From Methanomicrobium sp. W14 (GTDB lineage: Archaea > Halobacteriota > Methanomicrobia > Methanomicrobiales > Methanomicrobiaceae), in the NCBI RefSeq assembly GCF_017875315.1, contig NZ_JAGGMM010000001.1:372001-436000 (forward strand): a stretch of 64,000 nucleotides of DNA, read 5' to 3'. The translations under genes and the position numbers were made by a program. Numbering within the stretch: the stretch's first letter is position 1; every line of letters begins with the position of its first letter. The notes below the pieces were generated by a model that worked only from the letters and a program-made list of their open reading frames with translations, was not told where the DNA came from and searched no databases. Shown piece by piece: positions 43,117-52,734 of this stretch.

Positions 43117-45318
43117 TCAGGTTGCAATTCCGCCTGATAAAGCTGACATCTTGGAATGAGCCGGTGAATCATTTTTCCTGTACTCGGTAAACTGCTTTAG
43201 GGACACGGTAAGGTCTCTTGTGAACGCGAAATATCCAATCTGGGTATTTTTGCACAGGTTCATAGCCATGTCCATCAGTCCCCTTGGGTCTGGACGTGCC
43301 TCCCCGAGCCATATATGGAAAATATTGCCGCCGTCGACTATCGGGAAGAAGACATGCTCTATCTCCATTCTCTTGGTAAGTGATACGTCTGCACCCGGTG
43401 TTACATGTGTCCCGTTTGTGTAGTATATGGGGAGATCAAATGTAGTCCCGAGTTTATCAAGGGCTGTTTTAAGATCGCCTTTGACAACTTTCTTGGTATA
43501 TTTGCTGAAACGTATATCTATGAGGTCGGCTACACCGAAGCGCTGTCCTGTCGTTTCCGCAGGTGTACGCGCAAGAGCTATTGTCATATTATGTTTTGCT
43601 GATATCTTTTTGGCATACATCTCAAGCTCGGTCATAGCCCTGACTGCAAGGGCGAATGCTTTCCTGTCTTCGTGAATCTGGTATCCGGTATGGTGCTGGA
43701 CCATCTCGTTTACACCCACAACGCCTATAGTATATACGAGTCCTTCCAGGTCGACTGCAACAGGACCCCTGAGGGTCCCTTCAGGTGAGTTGGGATCTTT
43801 TGGGCGTTGCATTGCAAAAGGCATTCTTCCTTTGGAGCGGATATTCTCCATCCATCTTCTCTTTATTTTGAAGATCTCTGTAGCTACGTCCATCAGTTTT
43901 TTAAGTTCGGCAAAAAGCCTCTCATCATCGCCTTCCGCTTTATACGCCGCTCTGGGGCAGTTTATTGATATTACCTGCCATGACCCCATTGAGAAGTGCT
44001 TTCCGTCTTTGAAATACATCTTGTCATCAAAGAGAGCGTCCTCGTTTGCCATTGATGAAAACTGGTATGCGCAGCACTGGTAGCATGATATGCCTTCTCC
44101 TGCTCCCCTGTATGCCGGGATCTGGTTGTCATAGTACGGTGTCCCGAATTTTGATGCGAGTTCAAAAGTCATAAGGTAAAGGTCACGGTAAGATGGCAGA
44201 TCAGGATTTTCCATGTTGAATTTCTCATTCTCAGACATGAAGTCGGGTTCGATGCTTATCTCGGGTTTGGGAAAGTTGAAAGGTTTTCCCCAGTAGTCGC
44301 CTTCAAGCATGACTTCCATAAGCGCTTTGAATAAGAGACGCACCTCTTTTTCATATTCACCGTAGACTTTCTTCGGAGCCTGTTTTCCGTCCCATATTTT
44401 TCCTTTGTAAACACATGGTTTGTCACGCCAGAGTTTCGGGACACCGGGTGAGAGCTGAACAGATGAAAATACGACCTGCCCTCCGCGTGCGACCATCATC
44501 TGTGTCATCTCATAGACAAACATCTGCATATGCTGTTTTATGCCTTCATACTCCATCCCTTCAAAGTACGGTGCAAGAAACGTCAGAAAATTGTAGTAGC
44601 CCTGCCCGCCGGCAAAGTTTGTCTGCGCACTTCCGAGGGCTTTTACCGCGTGAAGAATTGCCACCTCAGGTCTTTTTGCAGGTCCTGCAACAGAAGCCTT
44701 CGTTCCGTTTCCGTCAGGCATAAGCCCGTAATAGAAGAAATAACGCAGGTCCCAGTCCTGGCAGAATGGTCTTGTGCCGAAATACTCCAGGTCATGGATA
44801 TGCAAATCTCCCGAAAGGTGATAGTCTGCAAGCTCCGGCGGCATCTGCAAAAGGTACTGCTCCTTACTGATTTTATCCGCTTTTTTCTTGTGGGAAGTCT
44901 CTGCATTCTCCTGGAGATTTGCGTTGTCTTTTGCCTCAAACCCCCTGCCGACGTCTATTAAGTGTGCGTCGTACACAGGTGTTCCGACGCGTGTTGATAC
45001 GTTTCTGTACTGTATCAAATCCTCTTCAAGAAGTGATGTATTTACAATTTCTCTTATCAGGGGGCCGGAAAGAAATTTGAGATTCAGCTTAAGAATTTTC
45101 TGCTCTACGTTGAAGGCTATTTTGCAGGCCGTTTCCTCATCAATTGGGTTTCCACCGTAAAATTCTCCGACCAGTTCAGTCTCCTTCAAAAGCTGCTGAA
45201 CAATTCTGTCACGGTTCCACTCAAGAATAAGTCCGTGCGAAGTCCTTACTTTTGGAAGCGGAGATACCGAATAGCCTTCAAAAGTCTGCTGCAAAAACTT
45301 CTTTTTTTCACTGACCAT
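43117..45318 (-). CDS. nrdD: Anaerobic (class III) ribonucleoside-triphosphate reductase NrdD, atypical C-terminus
   Basis: 733 residues. N-terminal ATP cone (RTSHGLILEWNRDRIVQQLL), then NrdD core: HLSGDLHIHDLEYF, SAQTNFAGGQGYYNFL, thiyl-site region GISCYQCCAYQFS. The protein ends NTQIGYFAFTRDLTVSLKQF and about 25 more residues. Where the family normally has TVCxxC, a second CxxC and the RxxGY glycyl-radical site, none is visible. Other frames do not supply it. It reduces NTPs to dNTPs anaerobically. The ATG follows GGTGACTGATTA, which overlaps the nrdH stop, so nrdH-nrdD is one operon. No nrdG is in the window. Confidence 0.85.
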   Translation of the reverse strand: MVSEKKKFLQQTFEGYSVSPLPKVRTSHGLILEWNRDRIVQQLLKETELVGEFYGGNPIDEETACKIAFNVEQKILKLNLKFLSGPLIREIVNTSLLEEDLIQYRNVSTRVGTPVYDAHLIDVGRGFEAKDNANLQENAETSHKKKADKISKEQYLLQMPPELADYHLSGDLHIHDLEYFGTRPFCQDWDLRYFFYYGLMPDGNGTKASVAGPAKRPEVAILHAVKALGSAQTNFAGGQGYYNFLTFLAPYFEGMEYEGIKQHMQMFVYEMTQMMVARGGQVVFSSVQLSPGVPKLWRDKPCVYKGKIWDGKQAPKKVYGEYEKEVRLLFKALMEVMLEGDYWGKPFNFPKPEISIEPDFMSENEKFNMENPDLPSYRDLYLMTFELASKFGTPYYDNQIPAYRGAGEGISCYQCCAYQFSSMANEDALFDDKMYFKDGKHFSMGSWQVISINCPRAAYKAEGDDERLFAELKKLMDVATEIFKIKRRWMENIRSKGRMPFAMQRPKDPNSPEGTLRGPVAVDLEGLVYTIGVVGVNEMVQHHTGYQIHEDRKAFALAVRAMTELEMYAKKISAKHNMTIALARTPAETTGQRFGVADLIDIRFSKYTKKVVKGDLKTALDKLGTTFDLPIYYTNGTHVTPGADVSLTKRMEIEHVFFPIVDGGNIFHIWLGEARPDPRGLMDMAMNLCKNTQIGYFAFTRDLTVSLKQFTEYRKNDSPAHSKMSALSGGIAT

Positions 45319-45321
45319 TAA

Positions 45322-45588
45322 TCAGTCACCTTTACACAGGGAAAGCACTTCGTCCCTTACAGAACCATTGTCAAACAACTCCTGTGACGTAAGAAATTTG
45401 TCATTTACCTGGAGGACAGGAGCTTCCCTTACGAATACATTGTTTAATCTGAGTTCTGTCATGTTTGCCGGATCTGCGAGGTCAAGTTCTTCATATAAAA
45501 AGCCGTTTTCCTTGAGGAAACTCTTTAGCATTTCGCAGTTCGGGCAGTTTTCAAGAGAATATACAACTATTTTCTGATTATCGGACAC
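45322..45588 (-). CDS. nrdH: Glutaredoxin-like protein NrdH
   Basis: 88 residues from GTG 45588, which has GGGGGAT six to seven bases upstream; the TTG at 45603 gives a less likely longer form. Redox motif CPNC in YSLENCPNCEMLKSFL and a cis-Pro-like APVLQVND. Methanogen class III reductases take electrons from such a NrdH-like thiol protein rather than formate, and its position before nrdD supports that. Confidence 0.88.
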   Translation of the reverse strand: MSDNQKIVVYSLENCPNCEMLKSFLKENGFLYEELDLADPANMTELRLNNVFVREAPVLQVNDKFLTSQELFDNGSVRDEVLSLCKGD

Positions 45589-45784
45589 TAAAAAATCCCC
45601 CAATCGGTGATTATATGATTGTTTGTTGTGGAAAATAAAAAGACTGTTGGTTATTCACATTTGTTGAATCAAGATCAATTTAAATTTGCAACCCGTCCAT
45701 GTGCTAATTTTCCCGGCTGTTTGTAAGTTAATCCTTAAACCTGTGCAATCTATTTAGGAACGCAAGTGATTATATGTATAGAAA

Positions 45785-46333
45785 ATGGTGAGGATTTTTG
45801 CTGCACTGGACCTCCCGCCCGGGGCCAGGGACAAGATTGCAGATATTGGAAAAGAGATATCGAAATCAGAGGCTGAACTGAACTTTGTCAACCCCGAAAT
45901 ATCTCATATAACGCTTAAGTTTATAGGGGAAGTTGAAGAGGATCTACTCGAAAAAGTTTTGGATTCCCTGTCTTCAGTAAAATACGGGCGTTACAGTATA
46001 AGCCTGAGAGGAGTCTCTTTAAACAGCATAAAGTCCCCGCGTGTTATCTGGATAAACGGTTATGACAACGGTTCTTCTGCAAAACTTGCCGGATTAATAG
46101 ATCTGAAACTAAAGAACCTTGGAATAAGAGAAGAGAGAAGACCTTTTAAAATTCATGCAACTGTTGCAAGAGTTAAAAGATGGCATCCCTCGGTTATGCC
46201 TATGATAAAAAAATTTGGAGACAAGGAAATCTGTAGTTTTGAAACCTGCGGGTTTAAACTAAAAAAGAGTACTTTAACCCCGAAGGGCCCTGTTTACGAA
46301 GATATTCTGGAGGTCGGTTTTGATGCGCAGTGA
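45785..46333 (+). CDS. thpR: RNA 2',3'-cyclic phosphodiesterase (2'-5' RNA ligase family)
   Basis: 182 residues. The two HxTx motifs of the 2H phosphoesterase superfamily: SHITLKFIGEV and IHATVARVK. Starts MVRIFAALDLPPGARDKI. These enzymes open 2',3'-cyclic phosphates (for example after tRNA splicing) and can ligate 2'-5' in vitro. Its stop overlaps the start of cca, which supports a function in RNA-end processing. Confidence 0.92.
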   Translation: MVRIFAALDLPPGARDKIADIGKEISKSEAELNFVNPEISHITLKFIGEVEEDLLEKVLDSLSSVKYGRYSISLRGVSLNSIKSPRVIWINGYDNGSSAKLAGLIDLKLKNLGIREERRPFKIHATVARVKRWHPSVMPMIKKFGDKEICSFETCGFKLKKSTLTPKGPVYEDILEVGFDAQ

Positions 46334-47690
46334 ATGTGAAGAAGATATACTGAAATTAATCAGGCCAAAAATGGAAGAAAAGGAGAGTATACTGTCACTT
46401 GCAGAAAAGCTGGTAGCCTTTGTTGATGAAAGCGGTACTGCAAAGGGCATGATTGTAGGGTCTGTTGCACGCAATACGTGGGTCTCCGGAGACCTAGACC
46501 TGGATATTTTCATGCTTTTTGATCCTAACCTTTCAAGAGAGGAGCTTGAAGAAAAAGGTCTTTTGCTTGCAAAAAAAACTGCTTTGTCCTTCGGCGGGGA
46601 TATTGTTGAAAAATACGCAGAGCATCCGTATATCAACACGAATATCGACGGTTTTGACGTTGATCTTGTACCCTGTTATGCAGTGCCGGACGCATCACAG
46701 ATAAAGAGCGCTGTGGACCGTACTCCTTTTCATACCAAATACATCTCTGAAAGGGTGAAGGGTCTTTCTGATGATGTCATTCTCCTGAAGCAGTTCTTAA
46801 AGTCCTGCGGTGTATACGGGTCTGACCTGATGACAGGTGGATTTTCAGGTTATCTGTGTGAACTTCTCGTCTGCTTTTATGGCGGGTTTCACGAGTGTCT
46901 GGAGGCAGCCCGCGGGTGGCACCCCGGAATAGTCATTGATATTGAAAATCACCAGTCAAAGGAGTTTGACGACCCTCTTGTTGTAATCGATCCGGTTGAC
47001 CCGAAAAGAAACGTTGCAGCAGCCCTGTGTGCTACTGCCATGTACAGCTTTGCCGAGTATTCACGCGGTTACCTGTCGGGTCCGTCATGCCTGTTTTTTG
47101 AGAACAGAAAAGTCAGAAAAATATCTTATGAAAGTTTTTCAGAGGAGATAGAAAAAAGGGGAACATTCTTTTACGGAGTTGTCTTTGATACGCCAGGCGA
47201 AATACCTGATATTGTCGTTCCGCAGCTTAAAAGAAGCGTTTCATCTGCAAAAGGTCTTCTTGAAAGAAACGGCTTTTCTGTAAACAGGGCTGACTGTTTC
47301 ATGGGTGAAAAAAAGTCTCTGCTTTTATTTGAGCTTCTCGTCGAAAAGCTTCCGAGGATTGAGAGAAGAACGGGGCCGCCTGTATGGGAGGAGGAAAATT
47401 CCATGCGTTTTATCCAGAAGCACCTGGGAAACGCCTTTTCCGGCCCTTATATCTGTGAAGGAGTATATTATGCAGAAGTAGAGCGCAGGTACACAGATGC
47501 AGGCGGGCTTTTAGAGTCCGGAGATTTCATCAGCTGTGGCCTTGGCAAACATGTAAAAAGGGTAATATCGGGAAATTATTCAGTATTTAAGGGTTCTGAG
47601 TGTTGGAATGAAGAGTTTTCCGGGTTTTTATATGATTTTATAGCTAAAAGCTCCCCTTTGTGCAGAATGCATATTTTAAAAGAACTATAA
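46323..47690 (+). CDS. cca: CCA tRNA nucleotidyltransferase, archaeal class I
   Basis: 455 residues from ATG 46323 (GGAGGTCGG upstream; the TTG at 46320 is ignored). Class I features: GSVARNTWVSGDLDLDIFMLF (catalytic GS and DxD), INTNIDGFDVDLVPCYAVPD, and the tRNA-binding tail around GAKHVK-like LGKHVKRVISG. It adds CCA to all tRNAs, necessary here because the tRNA genes in the window do not encode it. The ten-base overlap with thpR suggests translational coupling. Confidence 0.92.
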   Translation: MRSECEEDILKLIRPKMEEKESILSLAEKLVAFVDESGTAKGMIVGSVARNTWVSGDLDLDIFMLFDPNLSREELEEKGLLLAKKTALSFGGDIVEKYAEHPYINTNIDGFDVDLVPCYAVPDASQIKSAVDRTPFHTKYISERVKGLSDDVILLKQFLKSCGVYGSDLMTGGFSGYLCELLVCFYGGFHECLEAARGWHPGIVIDIENHQSKEFDDPLVVIDPVDPKRNVAAALCATAMYSFAEYSRGYLSGPSCLFFENRKVRKISYESFSEEIEKRGTFFYGVVFDTPGEIPDIVVPQLKRSVSSAKGLLERNGFSVNRADCFMGEKKSLLLFELLVEKLPRIERRTGPPVWEEENSMRFIQKHLGNAFSGPYICEGVYYAEVERRYTDAGGLLESGDFISCGLGKHVKRVISGNYSVFKGSECWNEEFSGFLYDFIAKSSPLCRMHILKEL

Positions 47691-48040
47691 AAGGCCTGAT
47701 GTTGTAGCGCCGGGGGGCAACCGGATTTGCATTACCAGGATATGAAACAGATTTATTTTTTATTATGTTGAGTGCGTTTTTCAGTATATATTTTGTATAT
47801 CTGATATATATCCTATTTTCAATAAATAAAAAAATCTTCAGAATTATCATGATTTTTCAGGACTTTGCAATACCCTGTCTGTCATGTATGGGTGGTCCGG
47901 TTATTGGGGGGCATAATTCCCGGGGTATATCTATATATAAAATCTTCCAATACTATATACATTAATAAACTGTGAATTCAGCTATATTCAATAAACCGGA
48001 TTAGACAATAACTTTGTTGACTTTAAAGGCGGGATTTTCA
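47691..48040. other. Intergenic region with probable promoter of the AbrB/PhoU gene
   Basis: A 350-bp AT-rich gap without a gene. TATA-like CTATATATAAA (47931-47941) and CTATATACATT (about 47953) lie 90-110 bp before the ATG, giving a leader of ~60-80 nt. I see no RNA gene. Confidence 0.35.
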
Positions 48041-49048
48041 ATGGAAATAAGAAAAGTGCAGATTACGGGAGGGTCGTCTTATATCATATCCCTTCCTAAG
48101 GAATGGGTCCGTGATTCGGGCATTGAAAAAAATGATCCTTTGGGGCTTATTGTTCAGCCTGACGGCTCTCTTACCGTAACACCAAAAATAACCGGCAAAA
48201 TGGCCGAACGGACAAAAATATTCAATCTGAATGATATTGACAACGCCGAAACTCTCTACAGGCTTCTGATTGGCGCGTATGTGACCGGGTTTAATACGAT
48301 AAAAATTATAACTCCCGCAAGAATTCCTTCTTTTGCACATAAGGCTGTCAGACAGTTTATTCAGGCATCAATTGGCCAGGAGGTCTCAGAGGAGACTGAA
48401 AAATGCATTGTAATAAAAGACCTTTTAAATCCCGGAGAAATGCCTTTTGAAAACGTAATTTCCAGAATGTACGTTATTATGGACGGGATGTTAAGGGACT
48501 CAATGTTTGCACTAAAAACGCGTGACAAAGACCTTGCCGAGGACGTAATCTCACGTGACAGGGATATAAACAGGCTTTACTGGCTTATATCCCGCCAGTA
48601 CAACCTTCTTTTAAGAAACGTCTCTCTTTCAAGGGAAATGGGAATGGATGTCGAAATGGCTCTTCATTACCTCCAGGTTTCAAGAATAATGGAAAGGGCC
48701 GGAGACCAGGTGGTAAGGGTTGCCGAAAATGTTCAGGGTCTTTTGTTTGTGTCCCTTGAAAGAAAACTGATGGATATTCTGCATATTCTTACTTCTGAAA
48801 TTATGAACATATTCCACTCCTGTATCGATTCTTTCTTCAAAAGAGACCTTGCAGGTACAGACGAGACTCTTTTGAAAGTTCAGAATTTCAACCGGAAATG
48901 CGATGATGCAAGCAAAGAGCTTTCCGATATCAGCCGCCTGGGTGTTATTACGGTAGGATATATATTTGAAAATTTAAAACGGATAAGTGAGTATGCGGGA
49001 GTCATCTGCGAGACTTCTCTTAATTATATAGTTATGGAAGATTCATAA
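48041..49048 (+). CDS. AbrB-like DNA-binding/PhoU-domain protein
   Basis: 335 residues from ATG 48041 (MEIRKVQITGG); the frame also opens from 48014 but at a non-standard start. Residues ~1-45 are a SpoVT/AbrB swapped-hairpin domain (SSYIISLPKEWVRDSGI). The rest is a PhoU-type helical bundle with DISRLGVIT and RIMERAGDQVVRVAENV. This architecture is common in euryarchaea as a phosphate-responsive regulator of Pst. No pst genes are near, so the target is unclear. The region upstream carries TATA elements. Confidence 0.85.
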   Translation: MEIRKVQITGGSSYIISLPKEWVRDSGIEKNDPLGLIVQPDGSLTVTPKITGKMAERTKIFNLNDIDNAETLYRLLIGAYVTGFNTIKIITPARIPSFAHKAVRQFIQASIGQEVSEETEKCIVIKDLLNPGEMPFENVISRMYVIMDGMLRDSMFALKTRDKDLAEDVISRDRDINRLYWLISRQYNLLLRNVSLSREMGMDVEMALHYLQVSRIMERAGDQVVRVAENVQGLLFVSLERKLMDILHILTSEIMNIFHSCIDSFFKRDLAGTDETLLKVQNFNRKCDDASKELSDISRLGVITVGYIFENLKRISEYAGVICETSLNYIVMEDS

Positions 49049-49110
49049 TGGCGATCCGGGGTTTATATACTAATTTAAAATGATAATCGCCTCCTAATTT
49101 GTTATTGCAC

Positions 49111-49130
49111 AGGAATATGATGTTATTCTT
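49111..49130. promoter_or_regulatory. Imperfect inverted repeat upstream of glnA, possible NrpR operator
   Basis: AGGAAT (49111-49116) and ATTCTT (49125-49130) form an imperfect inverted repeat with an 8-bp spacer, 90-110 bp before the glnA start. It is loosely like the GGAA/TTCC operator of methanogen NrpR, but the spacing and match are not convincing. Confidence 0.25.
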
Positions 49131-49185
49131 GTATCTCTATATTGTATTATATAGTCTATTGAGAATCTAAATTAACTAAAGGGTG

Positions 49186-49197
49186 AAATATAAATAT
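49186..49197 (+). promoter_or_regulatory. TATA box of glnA
   Basis: AAATATAAATAT is centred 28 bp before the ATG at 49220, the expected archaeal spacing for a start at or next to the ATG, so glnA mRNA may be leaderless; no ribosome binding site is seen before the ATG. Confidence 0.5.
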
Positions 49198-49219
49198 ATC
49201 ATTTTCATAATTTATTATC

Positions 49220-50539
49220 ATGACAGACGTTTCTACGATGCTGCAGAGAATAAAGGACGATAAAGTCAAGTTCATTCGTCTCCAGTTCTCTGATATTCAG
49301 GGACAAATTAAAAATGTCGCAATTCCTGATATACAGGCAGAAAAGGCTTTGACCGAAGGCATATCCTTTGACGGTTCTTCAATAGAGGGTTTTTCCAGGA
49401 TTGAAGAATCGGATATGGTGCTTAAGCCCGACATGAGTACCTATGCACTTCTCCCGTGGAGAAATGATGTACCGGTCGCACGTTTTATCTGTGACGTGTA
49501 CAAGCCTGACGGAACACCTTTTGAGGGAGACCCGCGCTATATCCTTAAAAAAGCTCTTAAAGAAGCTGCGGATATGGGTTATACTTTTAACACCGGACCT
49601 GAGCTCGAGTTTTTCCTCTTTAAGATGGTTGACGGCGAACCGACGACCCAGTTTAAAGACCTTGGCGGGTATTTTGATCTGGCACCGACAGACCTTGCCG
49701 AAGATGTTCGCCGTGATATAGTCCTTGCCCTGACAGAAATGGGATTTGAAGTGGAGGCGTCTCATCATGAAGTTGCAAAATCCCAGCATGAAATTGACTT
49801 TAAATATGCTGATGCACTGAAAACAGCTGATAATGTCGTAACTTTCAGGTTCGTAACAAAGACAATAGCTCTTTTGAATAATCTTAATGCAACATTTATG
49901 GCAAAACCCGTGTTCGGAATAAACGGAAGCGGAATGCATACAAACTGCTCTCTTTTCAAGGACGGTAAAAATGCCTTCTTTGATCCAAAAGCACCTCTCC
50001 AGCTTTCGGAAACCGCGACCCAGTTTATAGCAGGTGTTTTAAGCCACGCAAAGAGTATAACACGTGTTGCAAACCCGACTATAAACTCATACAAACGTCT
50101 TGTTCCGGGATATGAAGCACCTGTGTATATTGCATGGAGTGCTGCAAACAGGACTGCACTGGTACGTGTACCTGCACCACGCGGAAATTCGACACGTATA
50201 GAGCTTCGGAGCCCTGACCCTACATGCAACCCTTACCTCTCATTCGCAGCAATTCTTATTGCAGGTCTCGAGGGTATAAAGACAGAGATGCAGCCTGCGG
50301 TTAGTGCAAACCAGAACATCTTTGCAATGTCTGAAGACGAGAGAAAACAGGCCCATATAGACACCCTTCCGGGCGACCTTTATACAGCAAACAAATACTT
50401 TGTTGAGGATGAGCTCATCTGCAAACTGTTCGGAAAGCATGTCGTTGAGGGCATGGACAAGATTGCAAAAATGGAATGGGATGAATTCTGTACAGCAGTT
50501 CACCCGTGGGAAGTCGAGCAGTACCTTTCAAGGTATTAA
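49220..50539 (+). CDS. glnA: Glutamine synthetase, type I
   Basis: 439 residues, GSI length. Signatures: [29 protein letters not shown], metal site [31 protein letters not shown], and [25 protein letters not shown]. It fixes ammonia to glutamate. No adenylylation Tyr loop is obvious (the C-terminus is [13 protein letters not shown]). It sits 320 bp before the NrpR regulator, and the glutamate synthase operon lies further right, so nitrogen genes cluster here. Confidence 0.96.
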   Translation: MTDVSTMLQRIKDDKVKFIRLQFSDIQGQIKNVAIPDIQAEKALTEGISFDGSSIEGFSRIEESDMVLKPDMSTYALLPWRNDVPVARFICDVYKPDGTPFEGDPRYILKKALKEAADMGYTFNTGPELEFFLFKMVDGEPTTQFKDLGGYFDLAPTDLAEDVRRDIVLALTEMGFEVEASHHEVAKSQHEIDFKYADALKTADNVVTFRFVTKTIALLNNLNATFMAKPVFGINGSGMHTNCSLFKDGKNAFFDPKAPLQLSETATQFIAGVLSHAKSITRVANPTINSYKRLVPGYEAPVYIAWSAANRTALVRVPAPRGNSTRIELRSPDPTCNPYLSFAAILIAGLEGIKTEMQPAVSANQNIFAMSEDERKQAHIDTLPGDLYTANKYFVEDELICKLFGKHVVEGMDKIAKMEWDEFCTAVHPWEVEQYLSRY

Positions 50540-50855
50540 CCCAATCCCATTTTTTCGGAAAAAATCAGGTTTTCCATGATGTTCTTTTTTTTCAGATCCC
50601 TTGTCTGTTATATGGTTTAAATAGGGCTTTTCTTGGACTATTCAGGTATTTTTTGATTAAAATGCCAATCCTGAAGGGTTTTAAATTACAGGTGAACTCA
50701 TATTTTTTATAGATTAGCTGAATGGCCGTGGTTTTGCAGTCTTTAACGATAGGGTATTATAACAGTTTAGTTTTAACTCTTATACATTCATTAAACGTGA
50801 AAAAATCTTCCAAATTAAATGATATATATTATACCTGGAGGATAAAAGGGATTAT
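50540..50855. other. Intergenic region between glnA and nrpR
   Basis: A 316-bp AT-rich gap. The frame on the plus strand is not credible. TATA-like ATGATATATATTATAC (about 50818-50833) and the CTGGAGGAT ribosome site directly before the regulator ATG are visible; no operator is clear. Confidence 0.4.
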
Positions 50856-51806
50856 ATGAGTTTTGTAAGGTCCGAAAGAAAATGCATTGAAATACTGCGG
50901 ATATTGAAAGACCACCAGGAGCCTGTTGGAGCAAAACGCCTGTCTGAGCTTATGGCAGAGCACGGATTTACACTTACTGACCGTGCTGTCCAGTACTACC
51001 TGAGCTATCTTGATAATGTGGGCTTTACGAGAAAAATAGGCAACCGCGGCAGAGTCCTGACATCTGCCGGAGTCTCCGAGACCGAACGTGCACTCGTAGA
51101 TGAAAGGATAGGGTTTGTTATATCAAAACTTGAAAGGCTAGCTTTCAGGAGCAATTTTGATCCGGAGACTGGCAAAGGGAATGTCGCCTATAATATGTCT
51201 TATGTTCCCGAAGAACAGACTGAAGTTATAACCGATATATTTGATGAAGCTATTAAGGGCGGGATCTGTTTCTTCTCAGCATATAAGGTTATTGATGATG
51301 ACCCGAGGATCCCACGCGGGCACAGGGGAATTATAACGGTATGTAGTATCACTATGGACGGTGTTTTCCAGAAAAACGGAATTCCTGTTAAGATGGCTTT
51401 TGGTGGGACTATAAAGATTGAAAAGAATCAACCTGCCGGGTTTACTGATCTTATCGGCTACAAAGGAACTTCGGTCGATCCCCTTATGCTTTTCGTAAAT
51501 GCCGGGATGACTTCAATCGGGTCTGTTTTGAAGAACGGAAACGGAATTGCCCTTGCGAACGTGCGTGAAGTTCCGGATACGGCTGTAGATTCCGCAAGTG
51601 AGATTGCGAAATCAATGAGAGAGGCAGGTTTTTTGTTTCCTCTTAAAATGGGAACAGGAATTCTCAATGTGCGTCCTGACCCGTACAGGACGTCTATCGT
51701 TGCCTACAGCGGACTGAACCTTATTGGTTATGCTTTTGAAAAGGGTTTCAGGCTAAAAACAGAGATTGGCGCGGGAAATATCCCTTTTTCCGGTTTTGAA
51801 AAATAA
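50856..51806 (+). CDS. nrpR: NrpRI: nitrogen repressor with HTH and one NrpR domain
   Basis: 316 residues. Residues ~1-75 are a winged helix (ERKCIEILRILKDHQEPVGAKRLSELM). The DUF128/NrpR effector domain follows (~90-316), with PRGHRGIITVCSITMDGVFQKNGIP and LANVREVPDTAVDSA. NrpR represses nitrogen genes and is released by 2-oxoglutarate. In Methanosarcina the function is split into NrpRI (HTH plus one effector domain) and NrpRII (effector only), and the next gene is the latter. Strong ribosome site GGAGGAT. Confidence 0.88.
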   Translation: MSFVRSERKCIEILRILKDHQEPVGAKRLSELMAEHGFTLTDRAVQYYLSYLDNVGFTRKIGNRGRVLTSAGVSETERALVDERIGFVISKLERLAFRSNFDPETGKGNVAYNMSYVPEEQTEVITDIFDEAIKGGICFFSAYKVIDDDPRIPRGHRGIITVCSITMDGVFQKNGIPVKMAFGGTIKIEKNQPAGFTDLIGYKGTSVDPLMLFVNAGMTSIGSVLKNGNGIALANVREVPDTAVDSASEIAKSMREAGFLFPLKMGTGILNVRPDPYRTSIVAYSGLNLIGYAFEKGFRLKTEIGAGNIPFSGFEK

Positions 51807-51826
51807 TATCCGGTTAATACAATTTT

Positions 51827-52573
51827 TTAGTAGTCACTCAGGTACTTAAGCCTGGATATATCCATAAGGCCCTTCATAGACTGCACTTCTGCCCATTTCC
51901 CTGTTTCCATGAATGCAGCGATGGGGTTTGTACCGCCTATCATGGCAATAGCCTGGTAGTTTGGTGTTACAGGGACTCCCAGAAGAGATGAATTGGGTGC
52001 GCCGACATCAAGAATACCAGAAAACCCTGCTGAATTGAAATCCTCCAGCACTTCAAAAACTGCTGATTCAGCTTCCATATGGAATTCCCTGATGTTTGCT
52101 GTAATTGTGCCCTGTCCGTTTTTAATAACTTCCATAACAGAAGTGTTTCCCTGCGAGATCATCACCGTAATAGGGTCAATTGTTGTATATTCATACTGAA
52201 GCATTGCAGTAAACCTCCGCGGAACAAGTCTGTCAATTTCAACGAGTCCTCCTCCTATCGGGTTTACAGGGACTCCTTTGCGGTAGAGTATAGAATCAAG
52301 AATAAGGCTGCACAATGTACAGATTCCTGTGTAACCTTTTGGAACCTTGAAATCACCAAATTTTTCACCCTCTTTTGCAAACAAAACCCTGTCACTTATG
52401 CAGAGACCAGTTGTATAGGCGTCCTTGAATATTTTTATTGCGGCTTCTGTATCTTCGGCTTTAACCAGGGAAAGATTATATATGATATTGCCCCTGTTCT
52501 CAAGGGGTTCATAATCCAGTTCAAGTGCATTTTCTTCTATTTTGTGGTTCAGAAATTTCAGGGGTTTTTGCAT
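51827..52573 (-). CDS. NrpRII: NrpR effector domain without HTH
   Basis: 248 residues, entirely DUF128/NrpR-like: IIYNLSLVKAEDTEAAIKIF, PKGYTGICTLCSLILDSILYRKGVP, TANIREFHMEAESAVFE. There is no N-terminal HTH. It converges with NrpRI, 20 bp apart. NrpRII is expected to form the repressing complex with NrpRI. The region 52574-52734 behind it starts the foreign patch. Confidence 0.85.
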   Translation of the reverse strand: MQKPLKFLNHKIEENALELDYEPLENRGNIIYNLSLVKAEDTEAAIKIFKDAYTTGLCISDRVLFAKEGEKFGDFKVPKGYTGICTLCSLILDSILYRKGVPVNPIGGGLVEIDRLVPRRFTAMLQYEYTTIDPITVMISQGNTSVMEVIKNGQGTITANIREFHMEAESAVFEVLEDFNSAGFSGILDVGAPNSSLLGVPVTPNYQAIAMIGGTNPIAAFMETGKWAEVQSMKGLMDISRLKYLSDY

Positions 52574-52734
52574 GTGAATTCCTGATAATATTTTAATTCA
52601 AGATATAATAAACTTCTATTAAGGCTGAAGTTCTTGGTGTTATATGCTCCAGGAGGCTTATTTATCATGATTTTTGTCATTGTTGATAGATACATCTCTT
52701 AGAACATTTTTCATGCAGGAGTTCGGTGGACATT

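Noticed and set aside
43117-43260. A frameshift that hides the NrdD glycyl-radical tail
   Set aside because: Reading the other two frames shows early stops and no CxxC or RxxGY, so a simple one-base error does not restore it.
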